A stretch of 64,000 bases of DNA from Paractinoplanes maris (GTDB lineage: Bacteria; Actinomycetota; Actinomycetes; Mycobacteriales; Micromonosporaceae). The stretch spans positions 220,445-284,444 of the forward strand of contig NZ_JALPVL010000016.1 of NCBI RefSeq assembly GCF_023544465.1, in the 5' to 3' direction. Made by a program: the position numbers and the translations under genes. The notes under the pieces were generated by a model. The model saw only the letters and a program-made list of their open reading frames with translations, had not been told where the DNA came from and did no database searches. Positions 1 through 7,997 of this stretch are shown here, piece by piece. Every line of letters begins with the position of its first letter. Position 1 is the stretch's first letter.

Positions 1-1
1 C

Positions 2-1873
2 GCGACCAGCGAGGCCGCCGCCGAACAGGGCTGCCGGGCGCTCGCCGTCGACTACGAGGTGCTGCCGGCCGTCCTCTCCCCCGACGAGGCAACGGCCGAG
101 GGGGCGCCCCAGCTGCACCCGGCGTGTGAGAAGAACATCGTCGCGGAGCTGCACGCCGAGCTGGGCGATCTCGAGGCCGGCTTCGCCGCGGCCGACGAGG
201 TCTACGAGGAGACGTTCCGGACGCCGCGCGTGCAGCACGCCAGCCTGGAGACGCACGGCGCGGTGGGCTGGCTCGACGACGACGGCCGGCTGGTCATCCG
301 GACCAGCACGCAGACGCCGTTCCTCACCCGGCGGGCGCTGGCCCGGCTCTACGACCTCGGCGAGGACCGGGTCCGGGTGGTCGCCGGCCGGGTCGGCGGC
401 GGGTTCGGCGGCAAGCAGGAGATGCTGGTCGAGGACCTGGTCGCGCTGGCCGTGCTGCGGCTCGGTCGGCCGGTCAAGCACGAGTACACGCGGGCCGAGC
501 AGTTCACCTCGGCCACCACGCGGCACCCGTTCACGGTCACCGTCAAGGCCGGGGCGCGCGCCGACGGCACCCTCACCGCGCTGGCGCTGCGCGTCGTGGC
601 CGACACCGGGGCGTACGGGAATCACGGGCCCGCGGTCATGCATCACGCCTGCCACGAGTCGGTGGCCGTCTATCGCTGCGCGGCCATGCGCACCGACGCG
701 TGGTGCGTCTACACCAACACCGTGCCCTCGGGGGCGTTCCGCGGCTACGGCCTGGGGCAGGTGTCGTTCGCCGTCGAGTCGGCGCTCGACGAGCTGGCCC
801 GCCGGCTCGGGATCGACCCGATCACCCTGCGCGAGCGCAACATAGTGCGGGCCGGGGACGACCTGACCGCGCCCGGTGACCATGCCGGCGACCTGACGAT
901 CGCGTCCTTCGGGCTCGACCAGTGCCTCGGCCACATCCGTACGGCGGCGGGGTCGGCCGCGGACGGGGCACCGGACGGCTGGCTGGTCGGCGACGGCATG
1001 GCGATCACGATGATCGCGGCCGGTCCGCCCGGCGGGCACCACGCCGACGCGACGGCAACCCTGCTGCCCGACGGGCGCTTCGAGATCGCCGTCGGCACCG
1101 CCGAGTTCGGCAACGGCAGCACGACCGTGCACGCGCAGATCGCCGCGGACGCGCTCGGCACCACGCTCGACCGGATCACCGTGCGCCAGTCCGACACCGA
1201 TGTGGTGCGGCACGACACCGGCGCGTTCGCGTCGACCGGCGTCGTCGTGGCCGGCCAGGCGGTGCTGCAGGCGGCGCGTGGGTTGCGGGCGCTGCTCGTC
1301 GCCTCGGCCGGCGGGGCCGTCCTGACCGAGACGGTGCTCAAGGAGCTGGCCGCGCGGGCCGGCCGGCCGCTGAGCGCCGAGGGGCACTGGGGTGGCAGTC
1401 CCCGCTCGGTGGCCTTCAACGCCCAGTGGTTCCGGGTCGCGGTCGACCCCGGGACGGGTGAGCTGCGGATCCTGCGCAGCGTGCACAGTGCGGACGCGGG
1501 CACGGTGATGAACCCGCTGCAGTGCCGGGGCCAGATCGAGGGTGGCGTGGCTCAGGCGCTCGGCGCGACGCTGGCCGAGCACGTCGACATCGGGCCGGAC
1601 GGCCAGGTGTCCACGGTGGGTTTCCGGCAGTACCACCTGCCGACCTTCGCCGACGTGCCACACACCGAGGTGCTGTTCGCCGACACCGACGACACGATCG
1701 GGCCGCTCGGCGCCAAGTCGATGAGCGAGAGCCCGTTCAACCCGGTCGCGCCGGCCCTGGCCAACGCGGTGCGCGACGCCACCGGCGTACGGCTGACGGA
1801 ACTGCCCCTCACCCGCGACCGGATCTGGGCGGCGCTGCGGTCCGCGCCGGGATCAGCGGCAACGTCATCGTGA
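2..1873 (+). CDS. Xanthine dehydrogenase family molybdopterin-binding subunit, 5'-truncated
   Basis: This is the large molybdenum-cofactor subunit of a xanthine dehydrogenase/CO dehydrogenase-type hydroxylase. The open frame enters from the left edge, so the N-terminus is missing and 623 residues are visible. The first visible residues (ALAVDYEVLPAV) match the end of the family's first domain. Further family motifs are GGGFGGKQE, which contacts the molybdopterin, and AFRGYG. Near the C-terminus GAKSMSESPFNPVAPALANA fits the segment that carries the catalytic glutamate, here in SMSE. The substrate cannot be told from sequence; FAD and iron-sulfur subunits would be expected upstream, outside the window. 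The 3' end overlaps the convergent kinase gene by 65 nt. The family call is firm, the substrate unknown. Confidence 0.93.
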   Translation, partial: ATSEAAAEQGCRALAVDYEVLPAVLSPDEATAEGAPQLHPACEKNIVAELHAELGDLEAGFAAADEVYEETFRTPRVQHASLETHGAVGWLDDDGRLVIRTSTQTPFLTRRALARLYDLGEDRVRVVAGRVGGGFGGKQEMLVEDLVALAVLRLGRPVKHEYTRAEQFTSATTRHPFTVTVKAGARADGTLTALALRVVADTGAYGNHGPAVMHHACHESVAVYRCAAMRTDAWCVYTNTVPSGAFRGYGLGQVSFAVESALDELARRLGIDPITLRERNIVRAGDDLTAPGDHAGDLTIASFGLDQCLGHIRTAAGSAADGAPDGWLVGDGMAITMIAAGPPGGHHADATATLLPDGRFEIAVGTAEFGNGSTTVHAQIAADALGTTLDRITVRQSDTDVVRHDTGAFASTGVVVAGQAVLQAARGLRALLVASAGGAVLTETVLKELAARAGRPLSAEGHWGGSPRSVAFNAQWFRVAVDPGTGELRILRSVHSADAGTVMNPLQCRGQIEGGVAQALGATLAEHVDIGPDGQVSTVGFRQYHLPTFADVPHTEVLFADTDDTIGPLGAKSMSESPFNPVAPALANAVRDATGVRLTELPLTRDRIWAALRSAPGSAATSS

Positions 1874-3758
1874 AGGTGCTGCCCCGGCCCAGCTCGGAGC
1901 GGACGGTCACGGTCCCGCCGTGGTCGCTGACGATGTTCCGGACGATCGCCAGCCCCAGACCGTTGCCCTGCACGGCCTGATCCATCGCGTTGGCCGCCCG
2001 GTGGAAGGGCGTGAACAGCCCGGGTACGTCGTCGGCCGGGATGCCGATGCCGGTGTCGGTGATCGTGACGACGGCCCGCTCGCCGGTGCAGTCGAGGCGG
2101 CACTCCAGGCGGCCGCCGGGCGCGGTGAACTTGACCGCGTTGTCGAGCAGATTCCGGACGGCGCGTTCCAGCTGGACGGCGTCGCCGCGCACCCAGGCCG
2201 GCTCGGTCGTCAGCTCGCATTCGAGCCCCTTGGCCCGGGCCGGGATGGTCAGCGCGGCGTGCACCCCGTGCACCAGCCGGGTCAGATCGACCGGCAGGAC
2301 GGCCCGGCTCCGGTCGTCGGAGCGGTCCAGGATCTGCAGGTCGGCCACGGTGGCCTCGAGCCGGTGGGCGTTGCGCCGGATCGCCCCGACGCCGCGTTTC
2401 TGGGCGGGCGACAGCACGTGGTGCTCCTCGTCCTCGCTCAGCATCTCGCTGTAGCCGAGGATGCTGGTCAGCGGCGTCCGCAGCTCGTGGCTCACGGTCG
2501 CGACGAAGACGTCCTTCTGCTCGTCGAGCACCCGCAACTCGTTGATCAGCCGGGCCTGGCGCAGCCGCAGCCGCTCCTGGTGCGCGGCGTGGTCGATCTC
2601 GCGGGCCAGCCCGATCAGCAGCCGGCTCTCCTGCTCGGACCACTCGGGCCGGTCCGGCCGGGCCACACAGATGAAGCCGGGCGGACAGCCCGCGTCACCA
2701 CTGAGCGGGATCACGATCGTGCCGATCGAGCCGGCCGGGCGCATCGAGCTGCCCGGCGCGCACGACCGCGCCTGCTCGGCGATCGACTCGTCGAGCGGGG
2801 CCACGCTCTCGGGCCAGGCCGCCTCGATCGGGACGCCGGTCTGGATGGTGATCCGGCTGTGCACGGTCGCGGCGTGCATCGCCGTGCCGATCAGCTCGGC
2901 GATCCGGTGCGCGGTGCGGGCCGGCTCGGTCGCCTCCTGCAGTTCGCGGGTGACCGCCTGGCGCAGCTCGGCCCGGGTCACCCGGTCCTGCTCGGCGCTG
3001 ATCAGCCGCTCGGTCTCGGCGGCCAGGTCGTTGAGAGTGCCGGCGACCGCGCGCAGCTCGGGTGGGCCGGACGGGACCACCCGGGCCGAGTGGTCGCCGT
3101 CGGCCAGCCGGCGCAGCGTGAGCCGGATGTGCTCGAGCGGGACCAGCAGGTGCCGCTGATGCAGGGTGGCCAGCCCGATCCCGGCCATCACGACCAGGGT
3201 GGCGAGCCCGGCGAAGAGCAGGGCGGTCAGCTCGGCGTCACCACGCTCGTCGTCCCCGGTGCGCTGCTCGAAGTCCTCGACCGCGGCCGAGACGTCCGCG
3301 TTGGCCGTGCGCACGCGGTCGAACAGGTCCTTGCCCCGCAACGAGCGGGTCCGGTCGGTGTCGGCCACGCCGGCGTTGACGATCGGGATCGCGTAGCCGT
3401 AGAGCCAGTCCTCGGCGGCCAGCCGCTCGAGCTGAAGCAACCGGCTCGACTCCTCGTCCAGCGGGTCGCCGGCGAGTCGCTGGAGAGCGCTGAACGCCCC
3501 GGCCCGGCCGCTGGTGTACGGCTCGAGGAACACGGGGTCGCCGGTGAGCTGGAAACCCCTGATGCCGGTCTCGGCGTCGGTCAGGTATTGCAGCACGGCG
3601 TGGTTGGTGTCGCGGGCGACGTCGATGCGCTGAGTGGCCCGATCGTGGCGCAGTCGCTGGCGCTCGGTGACCGCGAAGTGCGCGACGATCAGGGTCAGGA
3701 AGAGCAGCAACAAGAGCGCGAAGCCGCCCGCCACCCGGTACTTTAGCGTCGCTCTCAT
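1809..3758 (-). CDS. CHASE3/HAMP/GAF sensor histidine kinase
   Basis: Membrane sensor kinase of 649 residues. A TM segment (about 9-30) is followed by a CHASE3-type extracellular helical region containing DAETGIRGFQLTGD (61-74), a second TM (about 178-198), a HAMP linker, a GAF-like region (about 270-390), HisKA with SHELRTP (phosphoacceptor His about 424), and HATPase with NLLDNAVKFT, DTGIGIP and GNGLGLA. The ATG at 3758 overlaps the stop of the upstream GAF gene (ATGA). A longer in-frame reading from 4112 is rejected because it runs antisense-free through the GAF gene in another frame and has no domain. No response regulator is adjacent, so the partner is encoded elsewhere. Coupling to a PBP gene suggests a cell-envelope signal, which is inference. 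Confidence 0.93.
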   Translation of the reverse strand: MRATLKYRVAGGFALLLLLFLTLIVAHFAVTERQRLRHDRATQRIDVARDTNHAVLQYLTDAETGIRGFQLTGDPVFLEPYTSGRAGAFSALQRLAGDPLDEESSRLLQLERLAAEDWLYGYAIPIVNAGVADTDRTRSLRGKDLFDRVRTANADVSAAVEDFEQRTGDDERGDAELTALLFAGLATLVVMAGIGLATLHQRHLLVPLEHIRLTLRRLADGDHSARVVPSGPPELRAVAGTLNDLAAETERLISAEQDRVTRAELRQAVTRELQEATEPARTAHRIAELIGTAMHAATVHSRITIQTGVPIEAAWPESVAPLDESIAEQARSCAPGSSMRPAGSIGTIVIPLSGDAGCPPGFICVARPDRPEWSEQESRLLIGLAREIDHAAHQERLRLRQARLINELRVLDEQKDVFVATVSHELRTPLTSILGYSEMLSEDEEHHVLSPAQKRGVGAIRRNAHRLEATVADLQILDRSDDRSRAVLPVDLTRLVHGVHAALTIPARAKGLECELTTEPAWVRGDAVQLERAVRNLLDNAVKFTAPGGRLECRLDCTGERAVVTITDTGIGIPADDVPGLFTPFHRAANAMDQAVQGNGLGLAIVRNIVSDHGGTVTVRSELGRGSTFTMTLPLIPARTAAPPRSGRG

Positions 3759-4375
3759 GACGATCGGCCAGGCTGCTCGGCGTGCAGCCGCGCCAGCTCC
3801 TCGTGCTGCTGCTGGACCTGCGCGGCCAGCTGCCCGTTGAGCCGGCCCTGTCGGCGGCACTCGAACAGGGCCAGCAGCACCATGGCCAGATCGCGCAACC
3901 GGGCCACCTGCTCGTCGGTGAGCTCGTGGCGCTTCTCGTCGAAGACGCAGAGCGACCCCAGCGCGTACCCCTGCGGGGTCACCAGCGGCGCCGAGAAATA
4001 GAACCGGATGCGGCCGAGCATCCCGGTGACCCACGGGTTGAACGCGTAGGCCGCGTCCAGCCTCGCGTCCGGGAGGTAGGTGACCTCGCCGGTCCGGAAC
4101 CGCACCGCGCACATCGAGTCGGTCCGGGCCGAGTCACTGCCCGCGAAACCGGTGGTGGTGAGCTGGCACTGCCGGTTCTCGTCGATCAGGTTGAGCGTCG
4201 CGAACGGCACCCCGGCCACGGACGCCGCCACCCGCACCACCGCTTCCAGCTCGTCACCGGCCGGCGTGTCGAGCAGCTCGTACTCGTGCAGGGCGGCCAG
4301 TCGTCGCTGCTCGTGGGCGGCGGTCACGAGGTTCAGTTCGGCAGCAAACGCATCATCGCTGAGCGAATCATCCAC
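3755..4375 (-). CDS. Stand-alone GAF domain protein
   Basis: Soluble protein of 206 residues made of one GAF domain (roughly 25-185). Typical GAF stretches are visible: VPFATLNLIDENRQCQ, FYFSAPLVTPQGYALGSLCV, and a C-terminal helix rich in Gln/Leu/Glu. No output domain is present, so it probably senses a ligand or redox state and acts through a partner. GTG at 4375 is chosen because it falls in the end of the upstream PBP gene (8-nt overlap); a TTG at 4378 is an alternative. The stop overlaps the sensor-kinase start by 4 nt. The tight coupling suggests that the GAF protein works with that kinase. The ligand cannot be read from sequence. Confidence 0.85.
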   Translation of the reverse strand: MDDSLSDDAFAAELNLVTAAHEQRRLAALHEYELLDTPAGDELEAVVRVAASVAGVPFATLNLIDENRQCQLTTTGFAGSDSARTDSMCAVRFRTGEVTYLPDARLDAAYAFNPWVTGMLGRIRFYFSAPLVTPQGYALGSLCVFDEKRHELTDEQVARLRDLAMVLLALFECRRQGRLNGQLAAQVQQQHEELARLHAEQPGRSS

Positions 4376-6431
4376 CAAACGCAGAGATGTCGCTCGGTGG
4401 CTCGAACCCGTCGTATCCGCCGTTCCCGACCGCGGCGCGCAAGGTTCGCGCCACGGCCGTGACCACGCGCGACTCGACGCCGCTGCCCACCCGGTCGGAG
4501 GGGTCGGCCGGGTCGTTGGCGATGCCGGCCGCGGCCATCGCCGGGGTGAAGCCGACGAAGGTCTCGGTGCGGTTGTCCTCGGTGCTGCCGGTCTTGCCGG
4601 CCACCTCGAGACCGCCGAACAGACCGGCGACCTGCTCCGCCGTGCCACCGTCGCATTTCCCGTACGTGCTCTGCTGGCCGACCGGGCAGCGGGCGGCGTC
4701 GGTCGCGGCGCGGGCGATCTCGGGGTCGAGCACCTGCTTGCAGCTCGCGGTCACGGCCACCCGCCGGCCGTCGGAGCCGGTGATCGAGGCCACCGGCAGC
4801 GGCGCGCAGTATTTGCCCTCGGCCGCCACCGTCGCGTACGCCGAGGCCAGCTCGAGCGGTGTCGTGTCGATGACGCCGAGGGTGAACGAGCCCCACGATC
4901 CGGCGTTGGTCCTCGCCATCTCGGCGTCGGCCGGCGAGCTGAAGCTGATGCCCAGCCGCTGAGCCATGGCGACCACGGCAGCCGGGCCGACCTGCTCCTC
5001 GAGGTGCACGAAATACGTGTTCACCGAGCGCCCGAACGCGTCCCACATGGTCCGGTGGCCGTCCATCCAGCTCGGGTTGTCGTTGCCCGGGCAGTACTTG
5101 CCGCCGCAGTTGCCGGGCCCGTCGTCGGACCACTCGGTGACCAGCTTGGCCGGCGAGTCGAAGCCGGAGTTCAGCGGCAGGCCCGCCTCCAGCGCGGCCA
5201 GCATGGTGAACATCTTGAAGGTCGAGCCGGCCGGGTAGCCGTTGATCCCGTTGCCCCCGCTGACGAGGGGATTCACGGTGTTGGAGGTGGACTTCGCGGT
5301 GCCGTAGTGACGGTTGACCGCGAGCGCCAGGACCTTGCCGGTGCCGGGCTGCACGACGGCGATCGGCAGCGTCTTGCGGTTGTCGAGCCCGTAGACCTTG
5401 CGCGACTGCTTGGCCACCACCTTCTGCACGTCGGGGTTCAAGGTGGTGACGACGGTGTAGCCGCCGCGGCGCAGCGCGTCGTCCCGCTCGGCCTTGGTCG
5501 CGCCGAACTGGCTCTGGGAACTCCACCAGCGCTCGAAGTAGTCGCAGAAGAAGCCCCAGCCGTCGGCCTTCCCGGTGGCGTCGACACACCCGTTGGGCTG
5601 GGTCCGGCCCGAGTACGTGAGCTTCTCGGCGGCCGCCCGGTCGTGCTGGGCCTGGGTGATCAGGCCCGACTTGAGCATCGCGCCGAGCACGTAGCCCTGG
5701 CGCTGCTTGGCCCGGGCCCGGTCACCGCTGATCGGGTTGTCGGCGTCGGGCGACTGCACGACGCCGGCGATCAGGGCCGCCTGGGCCAGGTCGAGCCGGG
5801 CCGGGGTGATGCCGAAGATGCGGCGGGCGGCAGCCTCGATGCCGTACCCACCGTTGCCGAAATACACGATGTTCAGGTAGTTCTGCAGGATCTGCTGCTT
5901 GGTGAGGCGGTTCTCGAGCTCCACCGCGTATTCGACCTCGCGCAGCTTGCGGCCGGCCGAGTCCTCGGTCGCGGCGGCGCGCTCGGCCGTGGTCAGGTTC
6001 GGATCCTCCTTGAGCACGTTACGCACGAGCTGCATGGTGAGCGTGGAGGCACCCTGCTCGGCGCGACCGCTGCGGGCGTCCGAGACGAGCGCGCGGGCCA
6101 CGCCCTTGAGGTCGACGCCGCCGTGCTCGTAGAAGCGGGTGTCCTCGGCGGCCACGATGGCCTGCTGCATGACCGGCGCGATCTGGCTCAGCGCGACGTC
6201 GTGCCGGTCCTCGTCATAGAACGTGGTGATCAGCGTCCGGCCGTCGTCGGCGTAGACCCGGGTCACCTGGGCGGCCGACGGGGTGAGCAACTGGGCGGGC
6301 AGTTCGGCGCGCTGCCGCCGGCTCCACTGGGCGCCCGAGCGCAGGACCGCGCCGACCGGGATCGCGGACAGCCCGATCAGGGCCCCGACCAGCACCAATA
6401 ACCCACCGAAGCGAGCCGCTCTCACGATCAT
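4368..6431 (-). CDS. Bifunctional penicillin-binding protein (transglycosylase/transpeptidase)
   Basis: Class A PBP of 687 residues that polymerises and cross-links peptidoglycan outside the membrane. An N-terminal TM segment (about 8-30) is followed by a GT51 transglycosylase domain with EDTRFYEHGGVD (catalytic Glu about 96) and QGASTLTMQLVRN. The transpeptidase domain carries the STFK tetrad (Ser about 402), SVN in GRSVNTYFVH, and KTGS (about 612). All catalytic motifs are intact. It is first in a minus-strand trio: its stop lies inside the start of the GAF gene, which in turn overlaps a sensor kinase. The ATG at 6431 directly precedes the hydrophobic segment. Confidence in function is high. 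Confidence 0.95.
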   Translation of the reverse strand: MIVRAARFGGLLVLVGALIGLSAIPVGAVLRSGAQWSRRQRAELPAQLLTPSAAQVTRVYADDGRTLITTFYDEDRHDVALSQIAPVMQQAIVAAEDTRFYEHGGVDLKGVARALVSDARSGRAEQGASTLTMQLVRNVLKEDPNLTTAERAAATEDSAGRKLREVEYAVELENRLTKQQILQNYLNIVYFGNGGYGIEAAARRIFGITPARLDLAQAALIAGVVQSPDADNPISGDRARAKQRQGYVLGAMLKSGLITQAQHDRAAAEKLTYSGRTQPNGCVDATGKADGWGFFCDYFERWWSSQSQFGATKAERDDALRRGGYTVVTTLNPDVQKVVAKQSRKVYGLDNRKTLPIAVVQPGTGKVLALAVNRHYGTAKSTSNTVNPLVSGGNGINGYPAGSTFKMFTMLAALEAGLPLNSGFDSPAKLVTEWSDDGPGNCGGKYCPGNDNPSWMDGHRTMWDAFGRSVNTYFVHLEEQVGPAAVVAMAQRLGISFSSPADAEMARTNAGSWGSFTLGVIDTTPLELASAYATVAAEGKYCAPLPVASITGSDGRRVAVTASCKQVLDPEIARAATDAARCPVGQQSTYGKCDGGTAEQVAGLFGGLEVAGKTGSTEDNRTETFVGFTPAMAAAGIANDPADPSDRVGSGVESRVVTAVARTLRAAVGNGGYDGFEPPSDISAFGG

Positions 6432-6535
6432 TGCCGGACCTCTCTGGAGTCGTCGACCAAGTCGGTAACACCGATTCCTGAGAGCAGCCTGGATTCGCCG
6501 TCCTCCTCGTGGTGACCATCACAAGCCGCGGGCAT

Positions 6536-6949
6536 TCAGCCGGCGGCCCGGCGCTCCCGCCAGCCGGCGACCACCTGGTCGGCGTCGAACGGCCGCAGAA
6601 TGACCGGCGGCCCGTCCATCAGGCCCACCGTCGCCTTGTGGATGCGCTCGTTCAGGTCGGCCACGTGGTCGCGGACCTCGTGCTCGGTCGGCAACCGGTC
6701 GACCTTCTCCTCGAGGTCCTCGGTCTCCCGGCGAAGGGCGAGCGTCGGCGGGATGACCGAGGCGGTCGCGCCCTCACGCTCCAGCCAGTCCTTCACCCAC
6801 CAGTCGTCCTCGTACTCCCCGCCATGGCCGCGGAGTGGTTTGCCCTTGCCTCGCAGGTTGTCGAACTCACCGCGCTCGGCGGCCTCCCGGAGCTGCCGGT
6901 CGATCGACGACTCGTACCAGTGCGCCATGAACCCATCGTATTTCGTCAT
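6536..6949 (-). CDS. DUF1992 (DnaJ-family C28-like) protein
   Basis: Small soluble protein, 137 residues, with the DUF1992 signature: ESSIDRQLREAAERGEFDNL followed by GKGKPL, then charged helices. The family is widespread and poorly characterised; it resembles the conserved domain of vertebrate DNAJC28 but lacks a J domain. I use ATG at 6949 (MTKYDGF); ATG at 6928 (MAHWYES) is equally compatible with the family's start. Neither has a strong ribosome-binding site. The frame is open upstream to 7237, but that part overlaps the divergent DUF2277 gene and has no homologous look. It is divergent from DUF2277 with a very short promoter region. Confidence 0.8.
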   Translation of the reverse strand: MTKYDGFMAHWYESSIDRQLREAAERGEFDNLRGKGKPLRGHGGEYEDDWWVKDWLEREGATASVIPPTLALRRETEDLEEKVDRLPTEHEVRDHVADLNERIHKATVGLMDGPPVILRPFDADQVVAGWRERRAAG

Positions 6950-7004
6950 ACCCGTGGCGTAATTTGGCAGAAGTCCAGGCAGCCGTTCCCCGGAGGTCCT
7001 CACC

Positions 7005-7274
7005 GTGTGCCGCAACATCCACCAGCTGCACAACTTCGAGCCGCCCGCCACCCGTGACGAGGTCCACGCCGCGGCCCTGCAGTACGTCCGCAAGGTGGCC
7101 GGCAGCACCCGCCCGTCCCAGGCCAACCAGGCCGCCTTCGACCGCGCGGTGGCCGCGGTCGCCGCCGCCACCGCCGAGCTGCTCGACGAGCTGGTCACCA
7201 CCGCCCCGCCCAAGAATCGCGAGGAGGAGGCAGTCAAGGCCCGGGCCCGAGCCGAGAAGCGCTACGCCAGCTGA
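7005..7274 (+). CDS. DUF2277 family protein
   Basis: Protein of 89 residues beginning MCRNIHQLHNFEPPAT and containing AAALQYVRKVAGSTRPSQAN, the hallmark pattern of the DUF2277 family, whose function is unknown. The rest is alanine-rich helix ending in charged residues. GTG at 7005 is supported by a perfect GGAGGT ribosome-binding site at 6992-6997. It ends seven bases before the convergent gntR stop. No catalytic motif is evident. Confidence 0.85.
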   Translation: MCRNIHQLHNFEPPATRDEVHAAALQYVRKVAGSTRPSQANQAAFDRAVAAVAAATAELLDELVTTAPPKNREEEAVKARARAEKRYAS

Positions 7275-7280
7275 GCGGGT

Positions 7281-7997
7281 CTAGAGCGAGCCGCTCTCGG
7301 TCTGGACCCACTGCATGGACAGGCCGGTCACCTCGCGGTCGGTGCGGATTTCGAGCATGGTGCCGAGGATGGTGGCCCGATCGGCGACCAGGGCCTGGTT
7401 GTCGAGTCCGTAGGTGACTCGCTCGGAGAGGAACGCGGGGGTGCCGGGCGGCTGCCGCAGCAGGGCCGCGGTGGCCTGGTCGAGCGTGCCGGGGCGCACC
7501 GACTCGCTCGCCCGGTGGACGGCGATGCCGTGGTCGGCCAGCGCCGCGTAGAGCGAGGTGCCGCTCAGGTCGGTGCGGGCCAGCTCGGTGCCGAAGATCC
7601 ATGACACCTGGTGCACGGCCGGGTGGCCGGCGAGCAGGCGGATCCGCTCCAGGCGCAGCGCGAGGAAGGCGTCGCCGAAGTGCGCGGCCGCCCACGCGGG
7701 CGGGTGGGCCACCTTCTGATCGAGGATCTGGGTGGTGACCAGCTGACCCTGGGCGCGCAGGTCCTCGGCGAAACCGCGCAGCGAGTCGAGGCGGTAGGCA
7801 GCCCGCGGCTCGGCCACGAAAGTCCCGCGGCCGGGCTGCTGCGAGAGCAACCCGTCGTCCTCCAGCTGCTGCAGGGCCTGGCGCAGCGTCGCGAGCGTGA
7901 CGCCGTAGCGGGCGCTCAGCTCTTTCTGCGGCGGCAGGGCCGACCCCGGCGACAGCTCCCCACCCCGGATCTTGGTGCTCAGGTCATCGGCGATCAC
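7281..7997 (-). CDS. GntR/HutC-type transcriptional regulator
   Basis: DNA-binding repressor with an N-terminal GntR winged helix (IADDLSTKIRGGELSPGS, then QKELSARYGVTLATLRQAL) and a C-terminal UTRA-like ligand domain. At least 238 residues are coded from the GTG at 7997. In frame just upstream the DNA encodes PLTAPRTPKYRV, and PKYR is typical of the first residues of this fold. No ATG, GTG or TTG lies there, but a CTG at 8027 sits 6 nt behind AGGAGG (8034-8039), so the true start may be CTG. The gene overlaps the trpA stop and closes the trpB-trpA-gntR operon. The likely operators are the palindromes before trpB (inference). Confidence 0.88.
   Translation of the reverse strand: MIADDLSTKIRGGELSPGSALPPQKELSARYGVTLATLRQALQQLEDDGLLSQQPGRGTFVAEPRAAYRLDSLRGFAEDLRAQGQLVTTQILDQKVAHPPAWAAAHFGDAFLALRLERIRLLAGHPAVHQVSWIFGTELARTDLSGTSLYAALADHGIAVHRASESVRPGTLDQATAALLRQPPGTPAFLSERVTYGLDNQALVADRATILGTMLEIRTDREVTGLSMQWVQTESGSL

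Noticed and set aside
1920..6401. Very long plus-strand ORFs (608 and 773 codons) opposite the kinase and PBP genes
   Set aside because: GC-rich antisense shadows with His/Arg/Gly-rich composition and no domains; the minus strand encodes complete catalytic motifs.
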